Origin: Planctomycetota bacterium | GTDB taxonomy: Bacteria; Planctomycetota; UBA1135 | DNA: 32,769 bases | Assembly: GCA_018671175.1 (NCBI GenBank) | Contig: JABHIE010000022.1 | Location: forward strand, 1 to 32,769 | Reading direction: 5' to 3' | Shown: positions 17,240 through 24,650 of the stretch, piece after piece | Numbering within the stretch: position 1 is the first letter of the stretch | Layout of the letters: the number at the start of each line of letters is the position of its first letter | The notes under the pieces: generated by a model | Told to the model about the DNA's origin: nothing | The model's input: the letters and a program-made list of their open reading frames with translations, nothing else | The model's database searches: none | Translations under genes and position numbers: made by a program

Positions 17240-18208
17240 CTATTGAGATGAATTTCCAGTAATCCGCAAAAACTCGGCTGCATACCAGCGGCCTCGCTTG
17301 TATTCACGGGTCAGCTTAAACCCCGCATCGCAAAGAGCCCCTAGTGTGGCCTCTCGATTGCGATCCATGAAGCCGCCTGCAAAGAAGGGACCTCCAGCCT
17401 TGACCTTGGCGGCCAGCTCAAGCGCATAGCGTTGTAACAGGCCAGATTGGAGGTTTGCCATGACGGCATCGTATTGATTTTGATCCTCTTCTAAGACACC
17501 GCGCCAAAAGTGGCAGGCATCCCCGACTTGGTTTGCGCGGGCGGTCGCATTGGCCTGATCAGCACTTGGGGGGTCAGGGTCCATTCCAGCGACCTTCTGC
17601 ACCCCCATCATGGCCGCGGCTGTGCCCAAAATGCCCGAACCCATCCCCACATCAAGAAAGGAGGCCAGGCTTGGGCGCTCGGTGCACCATCGCCGCAATA
17701 CGCGTAAAGCAATGCGGGTGGATGGGTGGCCGCCCGTCCCAAAGGCTGAGCCAGCAACGAGTTGAAGCGGCTGGTCGGTCGAGCGAAGGGGCAGTTCGGA
17801 GAGGTCGTGGAAATTGGTGTGCACCACAAAACCTCCACATCGAAATGGCTTCCATTGCTGACGCCAAGCCGATTCGCTGTCGATGGCATCACGCTCTTCA
17901 ATCGTCAAATCGGGCACCGCCCCCCAACCGTAAACTTTGGCCAGTTCGCTGAATCGCTTCCGGAAGCTATCCACTTGCTCTGGCTGCAGGACCAAGATCA
18001 TCTGCATCGGCTTGACGCCATCGACAGGCTCGTCGTCAAGATAACCGGCAGGGAAAGTCTGCTCGGTCAGCGCAATACCGAAGCCGTCCTGGCTAAGTTG
18101 CCAACTGAGAGTTTCTTCCCACCCTTGAGGGACGGCGAAATGGATGTGAGCAAGAGTTTCGGACGGCGGCTGTGGCTCACTTGCCCGTGTAGATTTTGAT
18201 TGTGGCAT
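17240..18208 (-). CDS. prmA: Ribosomal protein L11 methyltransferase-like
   Basis: 322 aa. Class I SAM methyltransferase of the PrmA family, which trimethylates ribosomal protein L11. Seen: the PrmA signature GSAFGTGGHPSTR (about residues 153-165) and SAM motif I FLDVGMGSGILGTAA (184-198). The acidic loop is GMDPDP, where PrmA usually has D-x-D-P. The catalytic-loop block reads MANLQSGLL, where the family usually has ANIL. The ~150-residue N-terminal substrate domain is less conserved. It is slightly longer than typical PrmA (around 290-310 aa) and its motifs deviate a little, so a PrmA-like enzyme with another protein target is possible. It is divergent from nth with only 23 bp between starts; TAAAAT (18216-18221, minus strand) lies 7 nt before its ATG. 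Confidence 0.87.
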   Translation of the reverse strand: MPQSKSTRASEPQPPSETLAHIHFAVPQGWEETLSWQLSQDGFGIALTEQTFPAGYLDDEPVDGVKPMQMILVLQPEQVDSFRKRFSELAKVYGWGAVPDLTIEERDAIDSESAWRQQWKPFRCGGFVVHTNFHDLSELPLRSTDQPLQLVAGSAFGTGGHPSTRIALRVLRRWCTERPSLASFLDVGMGSGILGTAAAMMGVQKVAGMDPDPPSADQANATARANQVGDACHFWRGVLEEDQNQYDAVMANLQSGLLQRYALELAAKVKAGGPFFAGGFMDRNREATLGALCDAGFKLTREYKRGRWYAAEFLRITGNSSQ

Positions 18209-18225
18209 CGCCGAGATTTTAGGAT
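18196..18225 (+). promoter_or_regulatory. Candidate nth promoter inside the divergent gap
   Basis: TTGATT (18196-18201), an 18-bp spacer and TAGGAT (18220-18225) precede the nth ATG by 6 nt, predicting a leaderless mRNA. The -35 lies inside the start of prmA, and the -10 overlaps the -10-like hexamer of prmA on the other strand, so the two promoters could exclude each other. Confidence 0.45.
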
Positions 18226-18231
18226 ACCCCT

Positions 18232-18927
18232 ATGCCTCCCACCTCGAAACGCCGACGCGCCCGAAATACGACTGTGCCTTTGCGCGAGTCAAAGACCGCC
18301 AAACGGGTACGCGCTCAGGCTGTATTGGAGAAGTTGATCGAGGTTTTTCCAGATGCGCAAACCGCACTTGATTACAGAAACCCGTTTGAATTGTTAGTTG
18401 CAACTCTGCTGTCGGCTCAATGCACCGACAAACGCGTCAACAAAGAGACCCCCGCACTTTTTGCGGCAATGCCTAATGCCCAGACAATGGCCAAGGCATC
18501 GGTGGATGACATCCGTGTGTTTGTGAAGTCGATTAATTTTTTTAATAACAAAGCTAAAAACTTACACAAGACCGCCAATATTTTGGTCGACAAACATGGC
18601 GGTGAAGTCCCTGACACGATGGAAGATTTGGTTGAGCTCGCGGGTGTGGCGCGCAAGACCGCAAATTGCGTTTTGGGTCAGGGTTTTGGCAAACCGCTGG
18701 GTGTGGTTGTCGACACTCATGTTGGGCGTATTGCACGGCGGCTCAATTTCACCGTTGAAGCTGACCCCGTAAAAGTGGAGCGCGATTTAATGGCATTGTT
18801 TCCGCAAGTGCGCTGGGTTTACATCAGCCATGCCTGGATCGATTTGGGCCGGCCCATTTGTACGGCGCGGAAAGCGAAATGTGATGAGTGCCCGTTGGCC
18901 GTTTTATGCCCCCAGGTTATCGACTAA
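18232..18927 (+). CDS. nth: Endonuclease III (base-excision DNA glycosylase/AP lyase)
   Basis: 231 aa. Removes oxidised pyrimidines and cleaves the AP site. The helix-hairpin-helix LVELAGVARKTANCVL carries the catalytic Lys142, and VVDTHVGRIARRL carries the catalytic Asp161. A [4Fe-4S] cluster loop at the C-terminus has the textbook spacing C-x6-C-x2-C-x5-C (Cys210, 217, 220, 226). About 25 extra basic residues precede the core (SKRRRARNTT...), as in many Nth proteins. It ends 1 bp before the stop of the convergent peptidase gene. Confidence 0.96.
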   Translation: MPPTSKRRRARNTTVPLRESKTAKRVRAQAVLEKLIEVFPDAQTALDYRNPFELLVATLLSAQCTDKRVNKETPALFAAMPNAQTMAKASVDDIRVFVKSINFFNNKAKNLHKTANILVDKHGGEVPDTMEDLVELAGVARKTANCVLGQGFGKPLGVVVDTHVGRIARRLNFTVEADPVKVERDLMALFPQVRWVYISHAWIDLGRPICTARKAKCDECPLAVLCPQVID

Positions 18928-18928
18928 A

Positions 18929-20344
18929 TTACTGCCCGATGAAAATCTTCAGGCCATTACTCAGAGCCACGCCTTCGGTTTGAGTGGTGTCATAACCGCC
19001 GCACTGAAAATAACCACTGCGCCCAACAAACTTAGCGGAAGCCGGCAATGCAACCTGAACGGTCGCGCTGCCACCACTTAGGGCAAAGGGTTGATTTAGC
19101 AAGACCTCGTCAAGGTCAATCAAAACCGTGCCGCCGTATTCAGGAAAACCGTCTTGCGCGCCTGAGACCATCAAGGTCAGTGCGGTTGAATTTGCAAAAC
19201 CAGAAACATCAAGCTCAATGGCCGTGCCAATGTTAGGTATAGATGTGGAACTCAATTGACCGATATTTGCACCACCCAAACCAACACCATAAGTCGTCAC
19301 GGTACCGGCACTACCGACATCATGAATGCCGGCAGCTGTAGCAGCCGCCGCGATGTTCATCTTCATAATTTCCATCGCCAACGGAATGGAAAGCGTCGGC
19401 ACTTTATCGCTAGTCTTGTGGTAGTGATTATTTGCCCAATAGCCTTCTTCGATGGTTAAAACGGCATTGAGGCCGTTATCGATAAAAGGCATATGATCGC
19501 TTCCGAAAGGGTTAAACGACTTTACCGTTTTCAAATCCGTATGCTGCGCCGCCATTTCGACAAGCAAATCGATAAGCGTTTTAGAATGATTCCTGTGCCC
19601 TTCGAGCAGGACATCCATCTTGGAATCATTCATATAGGCAATCATGTCCATGTTGATGACGGCCTTAATTTCATTTAGCGTGCCCGCGGCTATTAAATCA
19701 GCGACATAGTCCTCACTGCCAACTAGCCCTTGCTCTTCGCCTGAAAAACAAACAAAACGAATTGTGGCATCAAACTCGAACTGCTTCAAAACGCGGGCTA
19801 ACTCGACCACAGCGGCGGCTCCACTTGCATTGTCATCTGCGCCCGGCGCGTTGTTGTGCGGGTCTTGCGAAATCGAATCGAAATGCCCACAAACAAGGAT
19901 GACATGTTCAGGAGTCACCAGGCCCGGCAATTCAGCGATGATATTGTGTCGCGTCAAACCTTGAATTTGAAATGGGTCAAGCGTTGTTTGATAACCCAAA
20001 GCTTGAAACTCAGCCTCGAGATAAGCCGTCACCTGAGGAAAGGTCGCTGCGATTGTGTAGCGAGTCGAAAAGGTCGTCAGGCCATCGACCCAATCAAAGT
20101 AAATCCATGGGTCAAGCGCGTGGACAGCAGCTTGCACCGCCCGCGGGTTGGCCGAATAAAGCGCCGCAATTTCGGTCGATGAGAGCGCGCCCGGAAGTGC
20201 CGGCTGCGACGCCGTGCGCGAGAAAGCGTCTTCTGGCGAAGCATGTCGATGCCCGCATGAATCAAGATCAGAATATGCAATGGTCTGCTGCCCAGCAAAA
20301 ACACTGGCAACAATCGCGCTACAGAGGAGGAGGATGACACGCAT
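18929..20344 (-). CDS. Secreted M28-family zinc aminopeptidase with C-terminal beta module
   Basis: 471 aa. The signal peptide is MRVILLLCSAIVASVFAG. The M28 catalytic domain shows all expected zinc ligands and the general base: HFDS (His154, Asp156), GADDNASG (Asp170), SGEEQGLVGS (Glu203-Glu204), NMDM (Asp233), and a late His in NNHYHKTSDK. The last ~120 residues form a distinct module ending KFVGRSGYFQCGG...SNGLKIFIG, clearly like the C-terminus of the propeller lipoprotein at 5024-7606. Predicted role: extracellular or periplasmic removal of N-terminal residues from peptides. TAAGAT lies 9 nt upstream of the ATG as a possible -10. The stop is 1 bp from the nth stop. Confidence 0.93.
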   Translation of the reverse strand: MRVILLLCSAIVASVFAGQQTIAYSDLDSCGHRHASPEDAFSRTASQPALPGALSSTEIAALYSANPRAVQAAVHALDPWIYFDWVDGLTTFSTRYTIAATFPQVTAYLEAEFQALGYQTTLDPFQIQGLTRHNIIAELPGLVTPEHVILVCGHFDSISQDPHNNAPGADDNASGAAAVVELARVLKQFEFDATIRFVCFSGEEQGLVGSEDYVADLIAAGTLNEIKAVINMDMIAYMNDSKMDVLLEGHRNHSKTLIDLLVEMAAQHTDLKTVKSFNPFGSDHMPFIDNGLNAVLTIEEGYWANNHYHKTSDKVPTLSIPLAMEIMKMNIAAAATAAGIHDVGSAGTVTTYGVGLGGANIGQLSSTSIPNIGTAIELDVSGFANSTALTLMVSGAQDGFPEYGGTVLIDLDEVLLNQPFALSGGSATVQVALPASAKFVGRSGYFQCGGYDTTQTEGVALSNGLKIFIGQ

Positions 20345-20413
20345 GATTCTCTAATCTTATCTCATATTCAAAGATTGAAGCGGCCTTGATCTACGCCGCG
20401 TTACAGAGTCATC

Positions 20414-20509
20414 TCAAAAGACAAAAGGCAGCAGCTTTTTTGTGACTTGCTTATAGCCTTGGTACTCATCCTGAAACTCTGCCGCCCGCATAATGCTACT
20501 TAACCCAAG
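20414..20509 (-). pseudogene. Possible C-terminal remnant of an isoprenylcysteine methyltransferase-type membrane enzyme
   Basis: The short frame translates to MRAAEFQDEYQGYKQVTKK followed by LLPFVF and a stop. The pattern F-x-x-EY-x-x-Y-x-x-x-x-x-x-x-x-P closely resembles the conserved C-terminal tail of the ICMT/DUF1295 methyltransferase family. There is an in-frame stop just upstream, so no complete gene exists. It overlaps the 3' end of the small membrane gene in another frame. It could be chance; the match is short. The rest of 20345-20413 shows nothing else except a possible -10 for the peptidase gene. Confidence 0.3.
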
Positions 20510-20721
20510 TCATCATCGGCGGGAGTTGGTGAGGTGGTGGCTTTATAAAGCCAAGCCAGGTTGACGAGCCCAATCAACAAGCCAATCGCGAGCCGCAGCG
20601 CAGGGTGCCATGAAGGCTCACCCCCGGGGAGAAGGTCAACAGCGCTCGCACCGATGAGCATCCCTGAAGCCCAAATGCCTAGACCTTTGGAAAAGTAAGC
20701 GCCATTTTTTGATTTTTTCAT
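20500..20721 (-). CDS. Small two-helix membrane protein of unknown function
   Basis: 73 aa: a basic N-terminus (MKKSKNGAYFSKG), a first hydrophobic helix (GLGIWASGMLIGASAVDLL), a Pro/Gly turn, a second helix (LAIGLLIGLVNLAWLY) and an acidic tail. The hairpin layout recalls AtpZ-like small membrane proteins, but no diagnostic motif is present. It starts 10 bp after the serine ammonia-lyase stop on the same strand and is likely the last gene of that operon. Confidence 0.65.
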   Translation of the reverse strand: MKKSKNGAYFSKGLGIWASGMLIGASAVDLLPGGEPSWHPALRLAIGLLIGLVNLAWLYKATTSPTPADDDLG

Positions 20722-20731
20722 CCGATTCAGT

Positions 20732-22126
20732 CTAGCACTCAGTCATGCTAACCGCCAACCCGCCTAATGATGTCTCTTTAAACTTACTCGACATTTCAAG
20801 ACCCGTTTGTTTCATGGCCGCAATGCAACGATCCAGTGAAACAAAATGATGGCCGCTGCCACGAATCGCCAACGACGCAGCCGTGTAAGCCTTGATCGCG
20901 CCAAAACCATTGCGCTCAATGCACGGCACTTGCACGAGGCCGTTCACCGGGTCGCAAGTCAAACCCAGATGATGTTCAAGTGCGATTTCAGCTGCGTTTT
21001 CAACTTGGTCTGGAGTGCCACCGAACACAGCACATAAACCAGCGGCGGCCATGGCGGACGCCGTCCCGACCTCGCCTTGGCAACCGACTTCGGCGCCAGA
21101 GATTGAGCTACCGAGTTTAATGAGACCGCCGATGGTGCCGGCGGTGAGCAGGAAGTCGCGCACTTGATCGTCAGTCACACCTTTATGAGTAACGAGGTAA
21201 TACAAAATGGACGGAATCACGCCCGCAGCCCCATTTGTCGGAGCCGTTACGACCATGTGGCCGGCAGCGTTTTCTTCGTTGACGGCCATGGCGTAGGCGC
21301 ACAGCCAATCGTTGATATTCGCCCATTCGGGGTTTTCGTCTAAATCATCATGCAAAGTCTGTGCGCGGCGCGGGATGTTGAGACCACCCGGCAAAATGCC
21401 TTTTGCTTTCAGCCCTTGCTCAACAGATCTTTTCATGGATTGCCAGATTTTGTCGAGGCCTTGATTAAGTTCGGTTTTTGAGATGAAGCTACGCTCGTTT
21501 GCGTGTTTCATGTCGGCAATCGCCATACCTCTTTCGATTGACATCTCAAGCATCTCATTCGCCGACTCGAATGGGAATGGGCAGGGTGTGGAGGGTTGCA
21601 TCTCAAGTGGCGCGACCAAATCATCGACATCGGCGCGGGTGGAAATGAAACCACCACCGATGGAAAAATATGTTTTTGAAAACTGCGTGGCGCCTTGGGA
21701 GTCGAGTAACTCAAAAACCAAACCGTTAGGGTGCTCAGGGAGCGGTGCCTCTAAATCAAAAATGATGTCGTGGGTTGAGCGGAATCGAGCTGTTTTGTTT
21801 TCAGTTAATTCCACTTGCCTAGTCTCAGCCAAACGCGTGACTAATGCGTCAATGTCTTCCTCGACCAGCGCGTCAGGCAAATAACCATGTAAACCCAAAG
21901 TAACCGCGCGCTCAGATGCGTGGCCCTTGCCTGTGTAAGCAAGTGAGCCTTTTAAGGTGCAGCGTAATCGCAACTCTGCCATCTGGGCCGCTTGCGCACC
22001 TGGCTTCTGCGCCAAAAACTCGCGCACACGCCCAACAAAATCATGTGCCGCAACCATCGGGCCGACGGTGTGCGAACTCGACGGGCCAATGCCAATCTTA
22101 AAAAGCTCAAGGACACTGATGAACAT
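20732..22126 (-). CDS. sdaA: L-serine ammonia-lyase (iron-sulfur type)
   Basis: 464 aa single-chain enzyme converting L-serine to pyruvate and ammonia. The N-terminal beta domain begins with the family block [18 protein letters not shown]. The alpha domain contains [11 protein letters not shown] and [12 protein letters not shown], and [22 protein letters not shown] supplies further cluster cysteines of the oxygen-sensitive [4Fe-4S] site. Length is as expected. It is third in a minus-strand series (thioredoxin-like, CPBP protease, sdaA, small membrane protein) with gaps of only 10-12 bp, suggesting one transcript although no shared function is evident. Confidence 0.95.
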   Translation of the reverse strand: MFISVLELFKIGIGPSSSHTVGPMVAAHDFVGRVREFLAQKPGAQAAQMAELRLRCTLKGSLAYTGKGHASERAVTLGLHGYLPDALVEEDIDALVTRLAETRQVELTENKTARFRSTHDIIFDLEAPLPEHPNGLVFELLDSQGATQFSKTYFSIGGGFISTRADVDDLVAPLEMQPSTPCPFPFESANEMLEMSIERGMAIADMKHANERSFISKTELNQGLDKIWQSMKRSVEQGLKAKGILPGGLNIPRRAQTLHDDLDENPEWANINDWLCAYAMAVNEENAAGHMVVTAPTNGAAGVIPSILYYLVTHKGVTDDQVRDFLLTAGTIGGLIKLGSSISGAEVGCQGEVGTASAMAAAGLCAVFGGTPDQVENAAEIALEHHLGLTCDPVNGLVQVPCIERNGFGAIKAYTAASLAIRGSGHHFVSLDRCIAAMKQTGLEMSSKFKETSLGGLAVSMTEC

Positions 22127-22137
22127 GGGTGGGCTAG

Positions 22138-22821
22138 TTACCCCACTCTATCAAGCATTGAAGCCGTGTTGAGCAAACAATGCGCCAAGATAAGCGGCCA
22201 GAGATTTCGACCAAAAATCACATAACCGAGGCCCATTCCAAGACCAATCAGACCGACTGTAATCGACCGCTCCGAAAAATCATTTGAGTGCCGAAAACCA
22301 AATATTGCGGCTTGGAGTATGACGGCAAGAACGGTTGCGAAAAGAGTATTTGAAAAAACTTTCTCGATCCAGTTCATCATGAAACCTCGGTCGAGAATTT
22401 CTTCAAGGAAAGACTCAAGCCAAATCACGGGAATGATTGTGAAGAACAGAACCCAATTGTTTTTCAGATTTCCGAACTTACTCACAGCGGCTTCATTGGA
22501 AGTGTCAGCCGTCAAATCCCAAGCGAACTGATCTTTAAGGATTTCAAAAATGATGATTGAGCCAATTGACATTCCGAGAGTCATGGCTGTGACCGTAACC
22601 AATTTTTTCAGGTGGGTTGGTTGACATAGGCCAAGATCCGCCCATGTCACGCCTCGCGCCTTCATTCTCCAAGCGGCGACAGCTAAGCCAGTAAATGACC
22701 AAAAGAGACCGTTTGTAAGAAAGCCAAAGCTATCAAAGTAAACCTCTCGAATTAGGAACACTGCCGCCAAATAGAGGGCTAGGTCTAATAGAAACGCTTT
22801 AGAGTTGGTGGAATGGTCCAT
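22138..22821 (-). CDS. CPBP-family intramembrane metalloprotease (CAAX protease-like)
   Basis: 227 aa with several hydrophobic helices. The three CPBP/Abi motifs are present in order: EEILDRG (EExxxR) near residue 139, FGFRHS (FxxxH) near 172, and HCLLNT (HxxxN) near 216, which together form the membrane-embedded metal site. Known family roles include processing of prenylated or secreted peptides and bacteriocin self-immunity. No peptide substrate is visible nearby. It is 11 bp upstream of sdaA and 12 bp downstream of the thioredoxin-like gene. Confidence 0.87.
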   Translation of the reverse strand: MDHSTNSKAFLLDLALYLAAVFLIREVYFDSFGFLTNGLFWSFTGLAVAAWRMKARGVTWADLGLCQPTHLKKLVTVTAMTLGMSIGSIIIFEILKDQFAWDLTADTSNEAAVSKFGNLKNNWVLFFTIIPVIWLESFLEEILDRGFMMNWIEKVFSNTLFATVLAVILQAAIFGFRHSNDFSERSITVGLIGLGMGLGYVIFGRNLWPLILAHCLLNTASMLDRVG

Positions 22822-22833
22822 GCGCAGATCAGC

Positions 22834-23295
22834 TTATCGTGATAGCAATTCGAGGAAGTCAGCTTTACTCAACCCACCTTGTTTTTGCCGCAAGACATCC
22901 CCCTTCGAGTCGGTGATGATAGTAATTGGCGTGGCGCGGATTCCGTAACGACTTAATGTTGAGACCGCGCCAGAGTCGTCGACATCTATTGTGACTGGAA
23001 TGAATGCTGCATTGACTCGATCCGCCACGAGATCATCTGCCCAGACTTCACGCTTCATAATTCGGCACGGAACGCACCACTTTCCGGTGAAAAACAAAAT
23101 GATCGGCTTGTCAGATTCAACGGCGTGTTGCTTTGCCGTCGCGAAATCTTTAACCCAAGCGATACGGTCGGAAGGCACATAGAAGCTATACCAAGCGTAG
23201 GCAAGCGATGCCACGAGGAAGGTAAGCCAGAAGCGTTTCCAGAAACGACCAGGCTTATCACGAGAGCCTAAAGAAACGGGGTTGGGGGACGACAT
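22834..23295 (-). CDS. Membrane-anchored thioredoxin-like protein
   Basis: About 153 aa from the ATG at 23295. A hydrophobic helix (FWLTFLVASLAYAWYSFYV) anchors a periplasm-facing thioredoxin fold with the redox motif WCVPC, the conserved cis-Pro region RATPITII and a glycine-rich end. It may reduce or oxidise exported protein thiols. An in-frame TTG at 23334 would add 13 residues. A -10-like TATAGT on the minus strand (23355-23360) lies upstream of both starts; neither start has a Shine-Dalgarno, so the choice is open. It heads the operon that includes the CPBP protease and sdaA. The 23335-23555 stretch upstream has no gene that I can see. Confidence 0.83.
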   Translation of the reverse strand: MSSPNPVSLGSRDKPGRFWKRFWLTFLVASLAYAWYSFYVPSDRIAWVKDFATAKQHAVESDKPIILFFTGKWCVPCRIMKREVWADDLVADRVNAAFIPVTIDVDDSGAVSTLSRYGIRATPITIITDSKGDVLRQKQGGLSKADFLELLSR

Positions 23296-23555
23296 TGTTG
23301 GAGGTGAATTGGGTTGGAGGGAAGAGGCTAGCAATCTTTGATGCCGTCTCTCTCACTATAGCATCGGAAGAAACGGGATTACGATTCTTGCGGGATGTTG
23401 TCATGACTCATTGCTTATGATTCCTTTTTTGTCGACCGTTATTCGTTTAACGACGGCGCTCTTCCACTTCTTTTTCCAAACGATCTCCAACGCACAACTT
23501 CACAATCTGCTGGCATGCCAATAACTTCGCAACTCATATTTTTGGGCTTCGAGAA

Positions 23556-23873
23556 CTACTCGATGCCTTGCTCCCCACCTATTCCGCTTCCCGGATTGTC
23601 GGTGAGTAGCTTAAGGATGGTCTCCTTATAGAAAAGCACAGACTTCCCGTACTGATACTTTTCATACGCCGTGATGAGAATGTAGAGAATCACTATCCCA
23701 GCAAAGGCACTTGGGACTCCAAGCTGATGAGAAGCCCAAAACGCGCAGATGCATGCAAGCGGTGCTGTAAAAACAATCTGCTTCATACGACGACGAGTGA
23801 GTGCGGAATTCTCGTAGCGCTGAATGAGTTCGTTTCTATTAGAGCTGGAATCCATGCTTTGTTCGCCTAACAT
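23556..23873 (-). CDS. Small membrane protein in an integron-cassette-like position
   Basis: 105 aa from the ATG at 23873, or 99 aa from the ATG at 23855 (MDSSSNRNE). Two hydrophobic segments (IVFTAPLACICAFWASHQLG and FAGIVILYILITAY) follow a polar N-terminus; the tail is polar. No known family is recognised. The first ATG overlaps a perfect integron core site GTTAGGC (23871-23865, minus strand), while the second lies 10 nt inside it, as is usual for cassette ORFs, and is therefore the more likely start. It lies downstream of an IntI relic on the same strand. No clear attC is seen at its 3' end. Confidence 0.6.
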   Translation of the reverse strand: MLGEQSMDSSSNRNELIQRYENSALTRRRMKQIVFTAPLACICAFWASHQLGVPSAFAGIVILYILITAYEKYQYGKSVLFYKETILKLLTDNPGSGIGGEQGIE

Positions 23874-24004
23874 AAATTAGACCGACCCGCATAAACGCGG
23901 AATTGCAGATCATACAGGTCTGTAGTTTGGGTCATGACAGCACGATACAAGTGATCTAAGCGTTATTCCCCAAAAATCCGGCGCGTTACACAGACCTGCA
24001 TAAC
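23865..24004 (-). other. Integron recombination-site region (attI/attC-like core sites)
   Basis: On the minus strand GTTATGC (24004-23998) lies 3 nt after the IntI-relic stop, and GTTAGGC (23871-23865), a perfect GTTRRRY core, lies 133 bp further on. Between them are GAATAAC (23968-23962), TTAGATC and GGTCTAA arms flanking the interior, and a 9-bp inverted repeat CAGGTCTGT/ACAGACCTG. The 104 bp from 23865 to 23968 has attC-like ends in either orientation. The plus-strand reading (GCCTAAC ... AAGCGTTATTC) also looks canonical, so polarity is uncertain. Confidence 0.5.
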
Positions 24005-24007
24005 GGC

Positions 24008-24170
24008 CTAAAGCCGGTCCAGTGGGCTCCGCGTCCCCAGCCCCCCTTTGCTCAAAACATGGGTATAAATCATCGTAGTCTTGATAGCCGAATGCCCCGA
24101 CACTTCTTGAATCGTCCGTATATCCATCTATCTCCACCACCAGAGTGGCACCTAAACGCAATAACCCTCT
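24008..24170 (-). pseudogene. intI: Integron integrase (IntI) C-terminal relic, frameshifted
   Basis: Minus-strand frame 24127-24008 encodes 39 codons containing [20 protein letters not shown] and [18 protein letters not shown]. These are the C-terminus of integron tyrosine recombinases, including the box-II [13 protein letters not shown] with the catalytic tyrosine and the IntI-type GG-x-G-x-RSPLD tail. Just upstream, in a second frame, [11 protein letters not shown] resembles the preceding IntI segment ATHLLEDGY, so the gene is frameshifted as well as truncated. No N-terminal or catalytic Arg/Lys region remains before the merR start. The gene is non-functional. Its 3' end faces the core sites, which is the inverted layout reported for planctomycete and spirochaete integrons. 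Confidence 0.85.
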
Positions 24171-24198
24171 AACGCCAAAACGCGGCCAAGCTAGACAG

Positions 24199-24229
24199 TT
24201 AACGCAAACTGGCAGATTAATGATATACT
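24199..24229 (+). promoter_or_regulatory. Weak candidate promoter of merR
   Basis: TTAACG (24199-24204) and TATACT (24224-24229) are separated by 19 bp. TATACT ends 7 nt before the merR ATG, predicting a leaderless mRNA. The long spacer is typical of MerR-regulated promoters, but the -35 match is poor. Confidence 0.3.
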
Positions 24230-24236
24230 CAATCAA

Positions 24237-24617
24237 ATGCCCACGCCCACCCACCTGCGCGACATCGCTGACCTCGCATCTGAGGCTGGCGTAAGTTCAC
24301 GCACCATAAGGTATTACGGCGAGTTGGGCTTACTCGACATTGAGGCTCGTGGCCCTGGCGGGCGGCGTTTGTATGGCGAAGACGCGCTTGAGCGGTTGCT
24401 ATTCATCACGCGCCTTAAACACCTTGGCATGACCCTCGAAGAGATCGGCAATCTCAACCATGCTTTTGATCGTGGGCAGACATCCGCCATGCTCACCCAC
24501 CTCGATGATCTTCTCAAGACGCGACTTGCCGAAGTCGCCGAGCGGCAGGCCGAGCTAGTGCAACTCGACGCCGAATTGCGCGACTACCACGAGCGCATCC
24601 GCGAAAAAATGGCTTAA
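24237..24617 (+). CDS. MerR-family transcriptional regulator
   Basis: 126 aa. The N-terminal winged helix has the family signature: LASEAGVSSRTIRYYGELGLL, followed by GGRRLYGEDALERLLFITRLKHLGMTLEEI. A coiled-coil dimerisation helix follows (LLKTRLAEVAERQAELVQLD). There is no C-terminal metal-binding cysteine motif, so a small organic ligand or no ligand is more likely than a metal. It lies 33 bp upstream of icmF on the same strand; MerR-type regulators of acyl-CoA and branched-chain catabolism genes are known, so control of icmF is the natural inference. The start has no Shine-Dalgarno. Confidence 0.92.
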   Translation: MPTPTHLRDIADLASEAGVSSRTIRYYGELGLLDIEARGPGGRRLYGEDALERLLFITRLKHLGMTLEEIGNLNHAFDRGQTSAMLTHLDDLLKTRLAEVAERQAELVQLDAELRDYHERIREKMA

Positions 24618-24650
24618 ATAGAGTCTTGCTCAAAAAGAAAGAAAAACAAA

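Noticed and set aside
23400-23560. A second attC at the 3' end of the cassette-like ORF
   Set aside because: GTTTAAC at 23448-23454 fits a core, but no matching partner core or stem is seen within attC length on either strand.
23910-24254. A 114-codon minus-strand open frame
   Set aside because: It reads through the IntI relic in the wrong frame and the merR promoter; only [10 protein letters not shown] is meaningful, as a frameshifted IntI scrap. Not a gene.
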